A stretch of 64,000 nucleotides of DNA from Candidatus Aminicenantota bacterium. GTDB lineage: Bacteria; Acidobacteriota; Aminicenantia; Aminicenantales; Saccharicenantaceae. The DNA is taken from assembly GCA_014360005.1 (NCBI GenBank), contig JACIYI010000007.1, positions 1-64,000 on the forward strand, read 5' to 3'. How positions within the stretch are numbered: the stretch's first letter is position 1; every line of letters begins with the position of its first letter. The notes below the pieces were generated by a model. That model had not been told where the DNA came from, ran no database searches, and saw nothing but the letters and a program-made list of their open reading frames with translations. The translations under genes were made by a program, and so were the position numbers. Shown one piece after another: positions 8,494 through 17,648 of this stretch.

Positions 8494-9392
8494 CCAGAAT
8501 TTTAATCGCCGATCACCTTGATCAACAGGCGGTCGAAGAACTGAAAAAAGTTCCGGGGTTTGAGGTTACGGTAAAGACTGGCTTATCGGAAGCCGAGTTA
8601 GTCCAGATTATTCCAGGGTTCGAAGCGGCCGTGGTGCGCAGCGCCACCAAGATTACCAGGCCGGTAATCGAGGCCGGGAAAGACCTGAAATTGCTAATCA
8701 GAGCCGGCATCGGCCTGGACAACATCGATGTGGCTGCGGCCAAAGAAAAAGGAATTGAGGTGGCCAATACCCCGGCTGCCACTTCCATCTCGGTGGCCGA
8801 GCACACCCTGGGCTTGATGCTGGGGGCGGTCCGTCATCACGGCCCGGCCAACCTGTCCATGAAACAGCATAAGTGGGAAAAGAAAGCCTTTACCGGGACC
8901 GAACTTTACGGCAAGACCCTGGGCATCATCGGTTTCGGGCGAATTGGAAAAGAAGTGGCTAAACGAGCTCTGGCTTTCGGCATGACAGTTCTGGCTTATG
9001 ACGTAATCCAGATTACGACTGACCTACCGGTTAAAGTGGTCAGCCTGGAAGAGCTGCTGAGCCAGGCCGATATCATCACCCTGCATGTTCCCAAGACCCC
9101 GCGGCCGATCCTGGGCGAAGCCGAATTCGCCCGAATGAAAGATGGGGTGGTGATTGTTAACGTAGCCCGGGGCGGAGTAGTGGACGAAAAAGCCCTGCTT
9201 CAGGCTCTTAATTCGGGCAAGGTCAAAGCAGCGGCCCTGGATGTCTTTGAAAAAGAACCGCCCGAGGATTTCAGCCTGATTGATCATCCCAAGGTTACGG
9301 CCACTCCCCACCTGGGAGCGGCGGCTAAGGAAGGACAGAAAAGAGCCGGAATGGAAGTGGTCAGAATCTTAAAAGAAAAATTCGCCGGCTGA
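8490..9392 (+). CDS. serA: D-3-phosphoglycerate dehydrogenase, short form
   Basis: A 300-residue NAD-dependent D-2-hydroxyacid dehydrogenase. The Rossmann motif is GIIGFGRIGKEVAKRA. The catalytic Arg (NVARGGVVDE), Glu (DVFEKEPPE) and His (PHLGAAAKE) are all present. It lacks the C-terminal ACT domain and intervening domain of the long enzymes, so serine feedback by that route is not expected. Two ATGs compete. The one at 8490 overlaps the upstream stop as ATGA and lies six bases after GGAGGG; the one at 8484 would abut the ribosome site. The adjacent aminotransferase supports a serine biosynthesis role. Confidence 0.88.
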   Translation: MTRILIADHLDQQAVEELKKVPGFEVTVKTGLSEAELVQIIPGFEAAVVRSATKITRPVIEAGKDLKLLIRAGIGLDNIDVAAAKEKGIEVANTPAATSISVAEHTLGLMLGAVRHHGPANLSMKQHKWEKKAFTGTELYGKTLGIIGFGRIGKEVAKRALAFGMTVLAYDVIQITTDLPVKVVSLEELLSQADIITLHVPKTPRPILGEAEFARMKDGVVIVNVARGGVVDEKALLQALNSGKVKAAALDVFEKEPPEDFSLIDHPKVTATPHLGAAAKEGQKRAGMEVVRILKEKFAG

Positions 9393-9467
9393 CAGTTCTA
9401 AGAATCAGCCAGCGGCTGCCCCTTCCGTAAATTGCCGGAAGGTGTAAAATAGCGGTGAGAAATTATA

Positions 9468-10622
9468 ATGGTCTATCTTGATAACAATGCCACCACTCCC
9501 CTGGACCCCCAGGTGGCCGAAAAAATGTCCTGGTTTATCCGGGAACATTTCGGTAATCCTTCTTCCCTCTACCCCATCGGTCGCCAGGTCAAGGATTTGC
9601 TGACCGAAGCCCGGGAACAGGTAGCCCGGGCCCTGGGAGCCCAGCGCAGCGAGATAATTTTTACCGGTTCGGGAACTGAGTCAGATAATTTTGCCATCAT
9701 TGGAGCTCTGGAAGCCCGGCCGGAAAAAAGAGAATTCATAACCTCGGCCATCGAGCACCAGGCTGTCCTGGAAACAGCCCGTTACCTGGAAAAAAGGGGT
9801 TACGTTGTTCATTATGTTCCGGTGGACCGCTATGGCCTGATTGACCTCAACTACCTTGAAGCTGTTATCTCCGATAAAACGGCCCTGGTGTCAGTCATGC
9901 TGGCCAACAACGAAATCGGCACTATCCAGCCGCTGGAAGAGATAATCAAAATAGCCAGGCGTTTCGGGGTGCTGGTTCATACCGATGCAGTTCAGGCCTT
10001 CGGCAAGATGGAAGTCAATGTCAGGAAGCTGGAGGTCGACCTGCTGACGGTATCTTCTCACAAGATTTATGGACCCAAGGGAGTGGGTGCTCTGTACATC
10101 AGAAAGGGAACCCCGATTGTGCCTTTTATCCACGGAGGGCACCAGGAATTTGGTCTGAGGGCCGGGACAGAAAACACCGCCGGCATCATCGGCTTCGGCG
10201 AAGCAGCCAGAATCCTGCAGGAAAGATGGAAGAAGGACAAAGAACGGCTGGAAAAACTGGCCGAGCGATTAAAATCAGGACTGGAAAAGGCCATACCCAG
10301 CATCATCTTTAACGGCCATCCGGAAAAAAGAATCAAGACCACGGTTAATTTTGCCTATCCCGGACTGGAAGCTGAAGCCATTCTGCTGGCACTGGCCACC
10401 AAGGAGATTTACGTTTCCACCGGCTCGGCCTGCAGCGAAGAGTCAGAAGAAGCTTCTCACGTCCTTCTGGCTATTGGCTTAAAGCCCGAAATTGCCAGGT
10501 CGGCCATCAGGATGTCCCTGGGCAGATTTAATCGCGATGAGGACGTGGACCTCGTCCTTAAAGAGATGCCGGAAATTGTGGCCAGGCTGCGGGCCATCTC
10601 ACCTTATCAGCCTGAAGTCTGA
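9468..10622 (+). CDS. Cysteine desulfurase (NifS/IscS type)
   Basis: A 384-residue class V PLP enzyme that removes sulfur from L-cysteine for Fe-S cluster or thio-cofactor assembly. It begins VYLDNNATTPLDP. The PLP-stacking His is in IEHQAV (His97), the Schiff-base Lys in SSHKIYGPKG (Lys199), and the persulfide-forming Cys in STGSACSEESEEASHV (Cys322). The loop around the Cys is of the group I (IscS/NifS) kind. No IscU/NifU scaffold is adjacent. It follows serA by 75 bases and precedes the AcsE-like gene by 32, so it may be in the same unit. Confidence 0.9.
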   Translation: MVYLDNNATTPLDPQVAEKMSWFIREHFGNPSSLYPIGRQVKDLLTEAREQVARALGAQRSEIIFTGSGTESDNFAIIGALEARPEKREFITSAIEHQAVLETARYLEKRGYVVHYVPVDRYGLIDLNYLEAVISDKTALVSVMLANNEIGTIQPLEEIIKIARRFGVLVHTDAVQAFGKMEVNVRKLEVDLLTVSSHKIYGPKGVGALYIRKGTPIVPFIHGGHQEFGLRAGTENTAGIIGFGEAARILQERWKKDKERLEKLAERLKSGLEKAIPSIIFNGHPEKRIKTTVNFAYPGLEAEAILLALATKEIYVSTGSACSEESEEASHVLLAIGLKPEIARSAIRMSLGRFNRDEDVDLVLKEMPEIVARLRAISPYQPEV

Positions 10623-10654
10623 CCGGAATAAACAGCCTGGTTCAGGACGGTATA

Positions 10655-11458
10655 ATGCTCATTGTTATCGGAGAACTGTTGAATTCCAGCCGGAAGCCGG
10701 TGGAAGAAGCTTTCCTGAGCCGGGAGGCTGGCCATCTTCTCGACCTGGCTCTGGAGCAGGAAAAAGCCGGTTGTGCCTACCTTGACCTTAATGCCTCCAC
10801 CCTGCTGGAACAGGAAGTTGAAATAATTTCCTGGATCATTCCCCTCATCCAGGACAGGGTAGCTATTCCCGTATCCATCGACAGTACCAACCCGGCTGCC
10901 CTGGAAGCCGGGCTAAAAGTACACCGCGGACGGGCCCTTTTGAATTCCCTGCCCGGCAAGCAAAAAGAACTGGAGGAAATCATTCCCCTGATCAGGGATT
11001 ACCAGCCCCAGGTTATTGTCTCCTGCCTTGACGAGGGAGGTTTTCCCCGGACCCCGGAACAAACAGTGGAAATTGCCAGGAGAATCCTTGACCGGGTGTT
11101 CAGCCAGACTCCGGTCACGGCCAATGATGTTTTTCTGGACTTGCTGGTCAGGCCCCTGGCCGTGGTGCCGGAGGCCGGGCGGCTTTTTCTGGAAAGCCTG
11201 CTTCTTGTCCGCAAAGAATTCCCCGGAATAAAGACGGTGGCCGGGTTGAGCAATGTTTCCTTCGGCCTCCCCCGGCGCCGGGTAGTCAACCTGATCTTTC
11301 TGACCAACCTGATCGGTCATGGGCTGTCGGCGGTGATTGCCGACCCGCTGAGTCCCGATTTCTGGACCACGGTTATCGTCAGTGAGTTCCTGAATAACCG
11401 GCCCGGAGCAGCCGAAAAATTCCTGGCCTGGGCCCGCACCAGCCTGAAAGAAGATTAG
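10655..11458 (+). CDS. Pterin-binding methyltransferase, AcsE-like (methyl-H4folate:corrinoid protein)
   Basis: A 267-residue TIM-barrel protein of the pterin-binding family. Block order fits AcsE/MetH-type methyltransferases: an N-terminal GELLNSSRKPVEEA, AYLDLNAS, VSIDSTNPAALEAGL, the N-A-N-D-type block TANDVFLDLLVRPLAV, and the family motif GLSNVSFGLPRRRVVN. These enzymes move the methyl of 5-methyltetrahydrofolate to a corrinoid cofactor in the Wood-Ljungdahl pathway or in other one-carbon routes. No corrinoid protein or CO dehydrogenase gene is present in the window, so the partner is unknown. Dihydropteroate synthase is less likely because the SNVSFG block is AcsE-like. The stop overlaps that of the convergent DUF4416 gene. 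Confidence 0.8.
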   Translation: MLIVIGELLNSSRKPVEEAFLSREAGHLLDLALEQEKAGCAYLDLNASTLLEQEVEIISWIIPLIQDRVAIPVSIDSTNPAALEAGLKVHRGRALLNSLPGKQKELEEIIPLIRDYQPQVIVSCLDEGGFPRTPEQTVEIARRILDRVFSQTPVTANDVFLDLLVRPLAVVPEAGRLFLESLLLVRKEFPGIKTVAGLSNVSFGLPRRRVVNLIFLTNLIGHGLSAVIADPLSPDFWTTVIVSEFLNNRPGAAEKFLAWARTSLKED

Positions 11459-12003
11459 GTATCCTTCTCCCTCTTCCTTAACTGTTTTAGGTAAGTCTCC
11501 CGCACCCGCAGTAAAAATTCCTGGTAGCCGCTCTGTTTGAAGTCAGGGTACGTCCAGTCCAGTAGTCTGACCCCCTGTCTGGTAAACAGAAGCTCCAGAT
11601 GGCCATAAATACCCAGGGCCAGTGGCAGGCGGTGAGCAAAATCCTTGGTCGTGGCCATCACCAGAGCTGCAGCGTTCAGGTAGCCCGGGTCCATGTTGAC
11701 CGGTCTTGGTGGCTTCGGGAACCAGGCCTGGAACTCTTCTTCCAGGCGGTTGGTCCAGAGCTTGATAGCCGGCAGCTCCTCGGGCCAAATCAGACGGTCA
11801 AAACTGACAAAAGAGCGGAAAAGCTCCTTGCCCATCTGGGGGGCATAATAGTCGGTATAATTAAAAGGAAAAGACGGGCTGCGGTGGTCTAAGGGCCCGA
11901 ATCTGTCTAGCAGGCAGGCTTCAGCCTTCTCCCGGATTTCTTCCCGGGGAAAGATGATAGCGCAGAGCAGCTTGACCGGCTTGAAAGGTTTAATCTCAGC
12001 CAT
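11455..12003 (-). CDS. DUF4416 family protein
   Basis: A 182-residue cytosolic protein. It begins with the family pattern KPVKLLCAIIFPREE, then FGPLDHRSPSFPFNYTDYY and MDPGYLNAAALVMATTKDF, and ends LLDWTYPDFKQSGYQEFL. Function is unknown; the family is common in deep-branching anaerobes and hyperthermophiles. It is convergent with the AcsE-like gene, with a 4-base stop overlap, and divergent from asnS. Confidence 0.75.
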   Translation of the reverse strand: MAEIKPFKPVKLLCAIIFPREEIREKAEACLLDRFGPLDHRSPSFPFNYTDYYAPQMGKELFRSFVSFDRLIWPEELPAIKLWTNRLEEEFQAWFPKPPRPVNMDPGYLNAAALVMATTKDFAHRLPLALGIYGHLELLFTRQGVRLLDWTYPDFKQSGYQEFLLRVRETYLKQLRKREKDT

Positions 12004-12092
12004 TGCTTACAGGGATAACTTAAGGCATAAAGATTAATTTAGCAAGACCTACTTGGAAAGAGTCAACCAGGATTCCGGCCGTCCCTGCTGGA

Positions 12093-12120
12093 TTGATTTA
12101 AGCGGTCATTTTGATATAAT
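12093..12120 (+). promoter_or_regulatory. Promoter giving a leaderless asnS mRNA
   Basis: TTGATT (12093-12098), a 16-base spacer and a perfect TATAAT (12115-12120). The ATG is at 12130, so the 5' leader would be only a few bases, and no Shine-Dalgarno is present. Confidence 0.65.
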
Positions 12121-12129
12121 TCAGTCACT

Positions 12130-13422
12130 ATGAAATGGGTATACGTAGAGGATATCAGCCAGTATAACGGACAGGAAATCGAAATCAGAGGCTGGGTATA
12201 CAATAAACGTTCCAGCGGCAAGGTGCGCTTTCTCCTGGTCCGCGACGGCACCGGTATCATCCAAGGAACCATCTTCCATCCGGATAAGGATTTTCCTCTA
12301 TTCAGGGTTTTCGATGACCTGACCCAGGAATCTTCGGTTAAAGTCAGGGGAAAAGTCCGGGAAGACCGCCGGGCTCCGGGTGGCTATGAACTGGAAATTT
12401 CTGATATAGAAGTCATCCAGATTGCCCGGGATTATCCCATCACCCCCAAAGAACATTCTGTCCCCTTCTTGATGGAACACCGCCACCTCTGGCTGCGTTC
12501 CCAGAAACAACACGCCATCCTTCAGGTCAGGGCTGAAACGGTTCGGGCCATCCGCGATTTTTTTGACGGCCGGGGTTTCAGGCTGATGGACACCCCCATC
12601 CTTACTCCGAGTGCCTGTGAAGGCACTACCACTCTTTTTGAAACTCAGTATTTCGACCAGAAAGCCTACCTCAGCCAGAGCGGCCAGCTTTACAACGAGG
12701 CCACGGCGGCTGCTTTCGGCAAGGTTTACTGCTTCGGGCCGACCTTCAGAGCCGAAAAATCCAAGACCCGGCGCCATCTAATTGAGTTCTGGATGGTTGA
12801 GCCAGAAGTAGCTTTCGCCACCCTGGAAGACATCATCGAGCTGGGCCAGGACCTGATTATGTTTATCCTGGAAAGAGTTCTGGAAAGAAGAAAGCAGGAC
12901 CTGGAAATCCTGGAAAGGGACACCGCCCCCCTGGAAAGAATCACCAAGCCCTTCCCCCGGCTGACTTATGATGAAGCCGTCAAACAGCTGGTGGAAAACG
13001 GCTCCAGGATGGTTTATGGAGATGATTTCGGAGCACCGGAAGAAACCATTCTGTCTCGGCTTTATGACCGCCCGGTTTGCGTCACCCACTTCCCGGCCAA
13101 AATCAAGGCTTTTTACATGCAGCCCGACCCGGTCAGGCCAGACCTGGCTCTGGGCATGGACTTTATGGCCTCGGAAGGTTACGGGGAAATCATCGGCGGC
13201 GGCCAGAGAATTCATGACCTGGAACTACTGGAGCGGAGAATCCAGGAGTTCAACCTGCCGAAAGAAGCCTATGAATGGTATGTCGACCTGCGCCGCTACG
13301 GCACTTTTCCCCATTCCGGTTTTGGACTGGGGCTAGAGAGAACTGTGGCCTGGCTCTGCCGGTTGCCCCACATCAGGGAGACCATTCCTTTTCCCAGGTT
13401 GCTGTACCGAATCTATCCCTGA
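12130..13422 (+). CDS. asnS: Asparaginyl-tRNA synthetase
   Basis: A 430-residue class IIb aminoacyl-tRNA synthetase. An N-terminal OB-fold anticodon-binding domain (about 1-110, with the [21 protein letters not shown] start) precedes the catalytic core. Motif 2 is in [17 protein letters not shown] and motif 3 in [13 protein letters not shown]. The GQLYNEA and EFWMVEPE blocks match AsnRS. It could alternatively be a non-discriminating AspRS, but overall similarity is AsnRS. It heads a long same-strand run of genes. Confidence 0.92.
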   Translation: MKWVYVEDISQYNGQEIEIRGWVYNKRSSGKVRFLLVRDGTGIIQGTIFHPDKDFPLFRVFDDLTQESSVKVRGKVREDRRAPGGYELEISDIEVIQIARDYPITPKEHSVPFLMEHRHLWLRSQKQHAILQVRAETVRAIRDFFDGRGFRLMDTPILTPSACEGTTTLFETQYFDQKAYLSQSGQLYNEATAAAFGKVYCFGPTFRAEKSKTRRHLIEFWMVEPEVAFATLEDIIELGQDLIMFILERVLERRKQDLEILERDTAPLERITKPFPRLTYDEAVKQLVENGSRMVYGDDFGAPEETILSRLYDRPVCVTHFPAKIKAFYMQPDPVRPDLALGMDFMASEGYGEIIGGGQRIHDLELLERRIQEFNLPKEAYEWYVDLRRYGTFPHSGFGLGLERTVAWLCRLPHIRETIPFPRLLYRIYP

Positions 13423-13433
13423 AACTGTGATTG

Positions 13434-14759
13434 ATGCCTAAAGTCTCTTTAGTCACTCTCGGCTGTGCCAAGAACCTGGTTGATTCCGAGGTGATGCTGG
13501 CCAGACTGGACCAGAAGGGCTACAGCTTTACGGCCGACCTGAACCAGGCCGAAACTCTGATTATCAACACCTGCGGTTTTATCAGTCCGGCCAGAGAGGA
13601 AGCCCACCAGGCCATTGAACAGGGTCTGCTCTGGAAAAATCAGAAAGGCGGCCGGCTGCTGGTGGTGGTCGGCTGTTATGTCGAAAGGGCCCAGCACTAT
13701 CTCCAGCTTCGCTACCCCGGGGTTGACATCTGGAGTGGGGTCAGCTCTTTTGACCGGATTGATGAAATTATCGAGAAGAAAAAAGACCGGCCAGGCGCGG
13801 GAACTTTTCTCCTGGACCACAGAACGCCGCGGGTCATCACCACCGGTCCCCACTGGGCCTACGTCAAAATCTCTGAAGGTTGTTCCCATCGCTGCACTTT
13901 CTGCAGCATTCCCCTGATTAAGGGTCCCTATAAATCCCGAACCATTGACTCGGTAGTTAAGGAAGTCCAGAACCTTAGCGCCCTGGGTATCAAGGAGATT
14001 AACCTGATTTCCCATGATACCACCTATTTCGGCCGCGACCGGAAAAAACCCGGAAGTCTGGTTTTGCTTCTGAAAAAGTTGCTGACAGTAAAAGGAATAG
14101 AGTGGATCAGGCTGCTCTATGGCTATCCGGAAGAAGTTGATGACAGCCTGCTGGAGATAATGCTGGAAGCAAAAATCTGCCGTTACCTTGACCTGCCCTT
14201 CCAGCACTCTTCACGCCAGGTTTTGCAGGCCATGGGCCGGGGCCTCGATGGAACCCGGGCTTTGAAGCTGCTGGAGAAAATCAGGAAGAAGGTTCCGGGA
14301 GTAGTCATCCGCAGTTCTTTGATTGTCGGTTTCCCGGCCGAGGGAAAAAAAGAATTCAGGGAATTGCAGGCTTTTGTGGCCCGGGCCAGGTTTGAACACC
14401 TCGGTGTTTTTTGCTACTCTTCAGAAATCGGGACCCCGGCCGCCGGCTTCGGTGACCCGGTGCCTGAAAACGAAAAGAAAAGAAGGCAGCTAACAATAAT
14501 GCGTCAGCAGAAGGAAATTTCCAGAGAATTTTACCGGACTTTTCTCGGGAAAAAATTAGAGGTCATCACCGAAGCCCCCCTGCCGGACCGGCCTGGTTTT
14601 CTGGCGACCCGGGCCAGGTTTCAGGCGCCGGAGGTTGATGGCCAGGTGCTGGTCAAACTTAGCCCGAAACTCCGCGGAAAAAGCCTGCCTCCCTTTTTAT
14701 CGGTCGTTATCAAACGCAGTCTGGATTATGACCTGATGGGAAAAGTGAACCATGGTTAA
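13434..14759 (+). CDS. rimO: Ribosomal protein S12 methylthiotransferase
   Basis: A 441-residue radical SAM methylthiotransferase that modifies an aspartate of ribosomal protein S12. The N-terminal UPF0004 domain supplies three cluster cysteines (Cys11 in GCAKNLVDSE, Cys47 in NTCGF, Cys81 in VGCYVER). The radical SAM cluster motif is CSHRCTFC (Cys150, 154, 157). A C-terminal TRAM-like region follows. KNLVDSE and the ISHDTTYFG block favour RimO over MiaB. The ATG at 13434 is preferred over a TTG one codon upstream. The last bases overlap pgpA. Confidence 0.92.
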   Translation: MPKVSLVTLGCAKNLVDSEVMLARLDQKGYSFTADLNQAETLIINTCGFISPAREEAHQAIEQGLLWKNQKGGRLLVVVGCYVERAQHYLQLRYPGVDIWSGVSSFDRIDEIIEKKKDRPGAGTFLLDHRTPRVITTGPHWAYVKISEGCSHRCTFCSIPLIKGPYKSRTIDSVVKEVQNLSALGIKEINLISHDTTYFGRDRKKPGSLVLLLKKLLTVKGIEWIRLLYGYPEEVDDSLLEIMLEAKICRYLDLPFQHSSRQVLQAMGRGLDGTRALKLLEKIRKKVPGVVIRSSLIVGFPAEGKKEFRELQAFVARARFEHLGVFCYSSEIGTPAAGFGDPVPENEKKRRQLTIMRQQKEISREFYRTFLGKKLEVITEAPLPDRPGFLATRARFQAPEVDGQVLVKLSPKLRGKSLPPFLSVVIKRSLDYDLMGKVNHG

Positions 14760-15207
14760 ACTGGCCAAACTTATTTCCACTTTTTTTGGGCTGGGTCTTT
14801 TTCCCCTGGCCCCGGGTACCCTGGCCAGCCTGGCCGTGGTCGTACTTTATAAATATTACCTGCACCGTCTGTCCTGGCCGCTCTACCTTTTTCTGGTGCT
14901 GGTGATTTTCCTGGTTGGGGTTTATTTTTCTACCGTCTATGCCCGAAGCTTAAACCTAAAGGACCCGGGCAAGGTGGTTATCGATGAAGTGGCCGGCCAG
15001 CTTCTGGCCGTCTTCCTGCTGAGGCCAGATTGGCTTATTCTGGGGCTGGATTTTATTCTTTTCCGCTTCTTGGATATTATCAAACCCATGGGAGTAAAAA
15101 AGCTGGAAACCCTGCCCGGAGGCTGGGGCATAATGGCTGACGACCTGGCCAGCGGGCTGGTGGTTAATCTCATGCTGCAGCTTTTTATCCTGGTTTTTGG
15201 CCTGTAA
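14752..15207 (+). CDS. pgpA: Phosphatidylglycerophosphatase A
   Basis: A 151-residue inner-membrane protein that dephosphorylates phosphatidylglycerophosphate to phosphatidylglycerol. Family blocks are LFPLAPGTLASL near residue 20, KVVIDEVAGQL, LDIIKPMGVKKLETLPGG and the acidic GIMADDLASG. Four hydrophobic segments are visible. Its start overlaps the rimO stop by 8 bases. It lies in the same run as plsY and gpsA, giving three phospholipid genes together. Confidence 0.9.
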   Translation: MVKLAKLISTFFGLGLFPLAPGTLASLAVVVLYKYYLHRLSWPLYLFLVLVIFLVGVYFSTVYARSLNLKDPGKVVIDEVAGQLLAVFLLRPDWLILGLDFILFRFLDIIKPMGVKKLETLPGGWGIMADDLASGLVVNLMLQLFILVFGL

Positions 15208-15220
15208 TCATATAACTAAG

Positions 15221-16504
15221 ATGGGCACGTTCAGGGAAAAGAAGCAAAGAATTGAATTCATTGCCGTTGGCAGCGAATTGCTATCACCCCATTTTCTGGA
15301 AACCGATTCCCTTTACCTGTCGGAAAAGCTGCAGGAACTGGGCTGGCGGCTGTCTTTTAAGACGGTAGTTGGAGACAGCCTGGAAGAACTTAAGGAAGCG
15401 GTCGGCATTGCCCGCAAGCGCAGCTGGCTGATTTTTATCTCCGGCGGTCTGGGCCCGACCGAAGACGACCGTACCCGGCAGGCCGTGGCTGAAGTGCTGG
15501 GGGCTAGGCTGATTTTTAATAAGGCCATCCTGGAAAAAATCCGGCAGAGGTTTGAAAGCCGCGGTCTCAGGATGACGCCTTCCAACCGCCGTCAGGCTTA
15601 TGTGATTGAAGGAGCTGAGGTGCTGGAGAATCCCCACGGCACCGCTCCCGGGCTGTGGCTGGAAAGCCGGAAGCAGATTATCGTCCTGCTGCCCGGGCCG
15701 CCCTTGGAATTGAAACCGATGGTGGACAACCTGGTGCTGCCGCGGCTCAAAAAGCATGGTGAAGTTAAGGTGCTGAGGGCTGTCCTGAGAATAACCGGGG
15801 CCGGGGAATCCTTCATCGAAGACAGGATCAAGCCGGTCTATAAAGACCTGCCGAAAAACCTGCAGCTGGTTACCCTGGCCTCTCCGGGCGACATTCAGAT
15901 CAGGCTGGAAATGACTGCAGGAAGCCAGCCAGAAAGAGATTTCAAGAATTTTAACCGGATTAAAAATAGAATTGTCCGCCGGCTCGGGCCGCTCATTTAT
16001 TCAACCGAAGGTCAGTCCCTGGAAGAGGTCGTCGGAGAGAAGCTCAGGGCCGCCGGCCTGAGGCTGGCTTGCGCTGAATCCTGTAGCGGTGGACTGCTGG
16101 CCCATCGCCTGACCAACATTCCAGGCAGCTCTGATTATTTCCTGGAAGGCCTGGTTACCTACAGCAACCAGAGCAAGGTGCAGGAACTGGGTGTCCCGGA
16201 AAAATTGCTGGCCTCTAAAGGAGCGGTTAGCGAAGAGGTGGCCAGGGTCATGGCCGAGAATCTGCGCGAAAGGTCAGGAGCGTATTTTACCCTGTCCACC
16301 ACCGGCATTGCCGGACCGGGGGGCGGTACGCCCGCCAAACCAGTCGGGCTGGTCTACATCGGCCTGGCCTTTCCTGGAGGTTCGACAGTGATCAGGAATC
16401 TTTTCCGGGGCAACCGGGAACAGATTAAATTTCAGGCTACTCAAAAAGCCCTGGATATGTTAAGGTTAAAATTAATGGAAATGGAAAAAAAGCAGCTGAA
16501 ATGA
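15221..16504 (+). CDS. cinA: CinA-family protein (nicotinamide-nucleotide amidase plus MoCF domain)
   Basis: About 427 residues with the full-length CinA layout. The N-terminal molybdopterin-binding-like domain has FIAVGSELL, FISGGLGPTEDDRTRQAVAE and LLPGPPLELKPM. The C-terminal deamidase domain has CAESCSGGLLAHRLTNIPGSSDYF and STTGIAGPGGGTPAKPVGLVYIG. Such proteins deamidate NMN to NaMN and hydrolyse ADP-ribose in pyridine nucleotide salvage. The ATG at 15221 follows pgpA by 13 bases; no strong ribosome site is seen. A TTG at 15197 would overlap pgpA. Its stop overlaps the thpR start. Confidence 0.9.
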   Translation: MGTFREKKQRIEFIAVGSELLSPHFLETDSLYLSEKLQELGWRLSFKTVVGDSLEELKEAVGIARKRSWLIFISGGLGPTEDDRTRQAVAEVLGARLIFNKAILEKIRQRFESRGLRMTPSNRRQAYVIEGAEVLENPHGTAPGLWLESRKQIIVLLPGPPLELKPMVDNLVLPRLKKHGEVKVLRAVLRITGAGESFIEDRIKPVYKDLPKNLQLVTLASPGDIQIRLEMTAGSQPERDFKNFNRIKNRIVRRLGPLIYSTEGQSLEEVVGEKLRAAGLRLACAESCSGGLLAHRLTNIPGSSDYFLEGLVTYSNQSKVQELGVPEKLLASKGAVSEEVARVMAENLRERSGAYFTLSTTGIAGPGGGTPAKPVGLVYIGLAFPGGSTVIRNLFRGNREQIKFQATQKALDMLRLKLMEMEKKQLK

Positions 16505-17058
16505 GAACCTTCATCGCCATTGACCTGACACCCGAGATCAAAACCCAGCTGGCCCAGGCTGTTCGGCTGTTAAAACCGGTGGCGGCCAACATCAAATGGG
16601 TGGCACCCGAGAATTATCATCTGACCCTGAAGTTCATCGGCGAAGTGAGCGAGCCCCGGGTGGAGGTAATCAGGGCAGTGCTGGAAGAGGTCGTCGGCCG
16701 GCACAGTAGCTTTCGCCTGACTGTTAGAGGCAGCGGGAGTTTTCCTCCCGGCCAGAGCCGGATGAGGGTCATCTGGGTCGGGCTCCAGGCCGGACCGGAG
16801 CTTCAGGCCCTCCAGTCCGACCTGGAGGATTCCCTGGAACGGCAGGGGTTCGAGCGGGAGGAAAGACCCTTCTCCCCTCACCTGACTATCGGTCGGGCCC
16901 GCGAACCGCAGCGACAGGACAGGTTGAAGACCGAGCTGGAAAAACTGGAGTCGAAGGAATTTGGTTCGATGGAAGTTAAAGAAATCAGCTTGTTTCAGAG
17001 CCGCCTTCGCCCGGAGGGCCCTGAATATAAAATCATCAGCCGCCATTACCTCAAATGA
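16501..17058 (+). CDS. thpR: RNA 2',3'-cyclic phosphodiesterase
   Basis: A 185-residue 2H phosphoesterase (LigT/ThpR). The two catalytic H-x-T-x tetrads are in YHLTLKFIGE (His40, Thr42) and FSPHLTIGRA (His127, Thr129). It opens RNA 2',3'-cyclic phosphates to 2'-phosphates. It is joined to cinA by an ATGA overlap and to plsY by another short overlap. CinA and ThpR are often neighbours in bacteria. Confidence 0.9.
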   Translation: MRTFIAIDLTPEIKTQLAQAVRLLKPVAANIKWVAPENYHLTLKFIGEVSEPRVEVIRAVLEEVVGRHSSFRLTVRGSGSFPPGQSRMRVIWVGLQAGPELQALQSDLEDSLERQGFEREERPFSPHLTIGRAREPQRQDRLKTELEKLESKEFGSMEVKEISLFQSRLRPEGPEYKIISRHYLK

Positions 17059-17648
17059 AAATTCTCTTAATCGTGTTATCTTACCTTCTTGGGGCTTTCC
17101 CCACCGGCTATTTGCTGGTCAGGCGGGCGGCCAGAAAAGATATAAGGGAAATCGGCAGCCATTCGACCGGGGCCACCAACGTTCTCCGCTACGGCGGCTG
17201 GAAACTGGCTGTCCCGGTTATGCTGGTTGATGTCCTTAAAGGTTTCTTACCAGTGTTCGTAGCGGTAGCGCTTTTTTCCGACCGCCGGCTGGCAGTCCTG
17301 AGCCTGCTGGTTGCGGTCATAGGCCATTGCTACCCCGTTTACCTGAAATTCCAGGGCGGCAAAGGCGTGGCCACTACCGTCGGAGGGTTGTTTTACCTGG
17401 CCCCACTGCCCCTGGCCATAAGTCTGGTTATAACCCTGCTGGTGCTTTTTAGTTCAAGGTATGTTTCCCTGGCTACCCTGAGCGGGCTGTTCTCATTTCC
17501 CTTCCTTGTGCTATTTATTACCGGGGATAAGTTCCTTTTCTGGTCAGGCTGGCTTTTTTTCCTGTTTATTCTTTATCGGCACAAGGATAACCTCCGGCGA
17601 CTTAGAGCGGGAACCGAAAGAAAATTTGGAGAGCGAATCCATGTTTAA
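17055..17648 (+). CDS. plsY: Glycerol-3-phosphate acyltransferase (acyl-phosphate dependent)
   Basis: A 197-residue integral membrane enzyme that acylates glycerol-3-phosphate from acyl-phosphate. Conserved loops are IGSHSTGATNVLRYGGW and GHCYPVYLKFQGGKGVATT. About five hydrophobic segments are visible. The 3' end overlaps gpsA by 8 bases, coupling the acyltransferase to the enzyme that makes its substrate. Confidence 0.93.
   Translation: MKILLIVLSYLLGAFPTGYLLVRRAARKDIREIGSHSTGATNVLRYGGWKLAVPVMLVDVLKGFLPVFVAVALFSDRRLAVLSLLVAVIGHCYPVYLKFQGGKGVATTVGGLFYLAPLPLAISLVITLLVLFSSRYVSLATLSGLFSFPFLVLFITGDKFLFWSGWLFFLFILYRHKDNLRRLRAGTERKFGERIHV

Noticed and set aside
9421..9445. Hairpin CCTTCCG...CGGAAGG between serA and the cysteine desulfurase as a terminator
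   Set aside because: The stem is seven base pairs but no T-run follows; it may be structural only, and the genes could still be co-transcribed.
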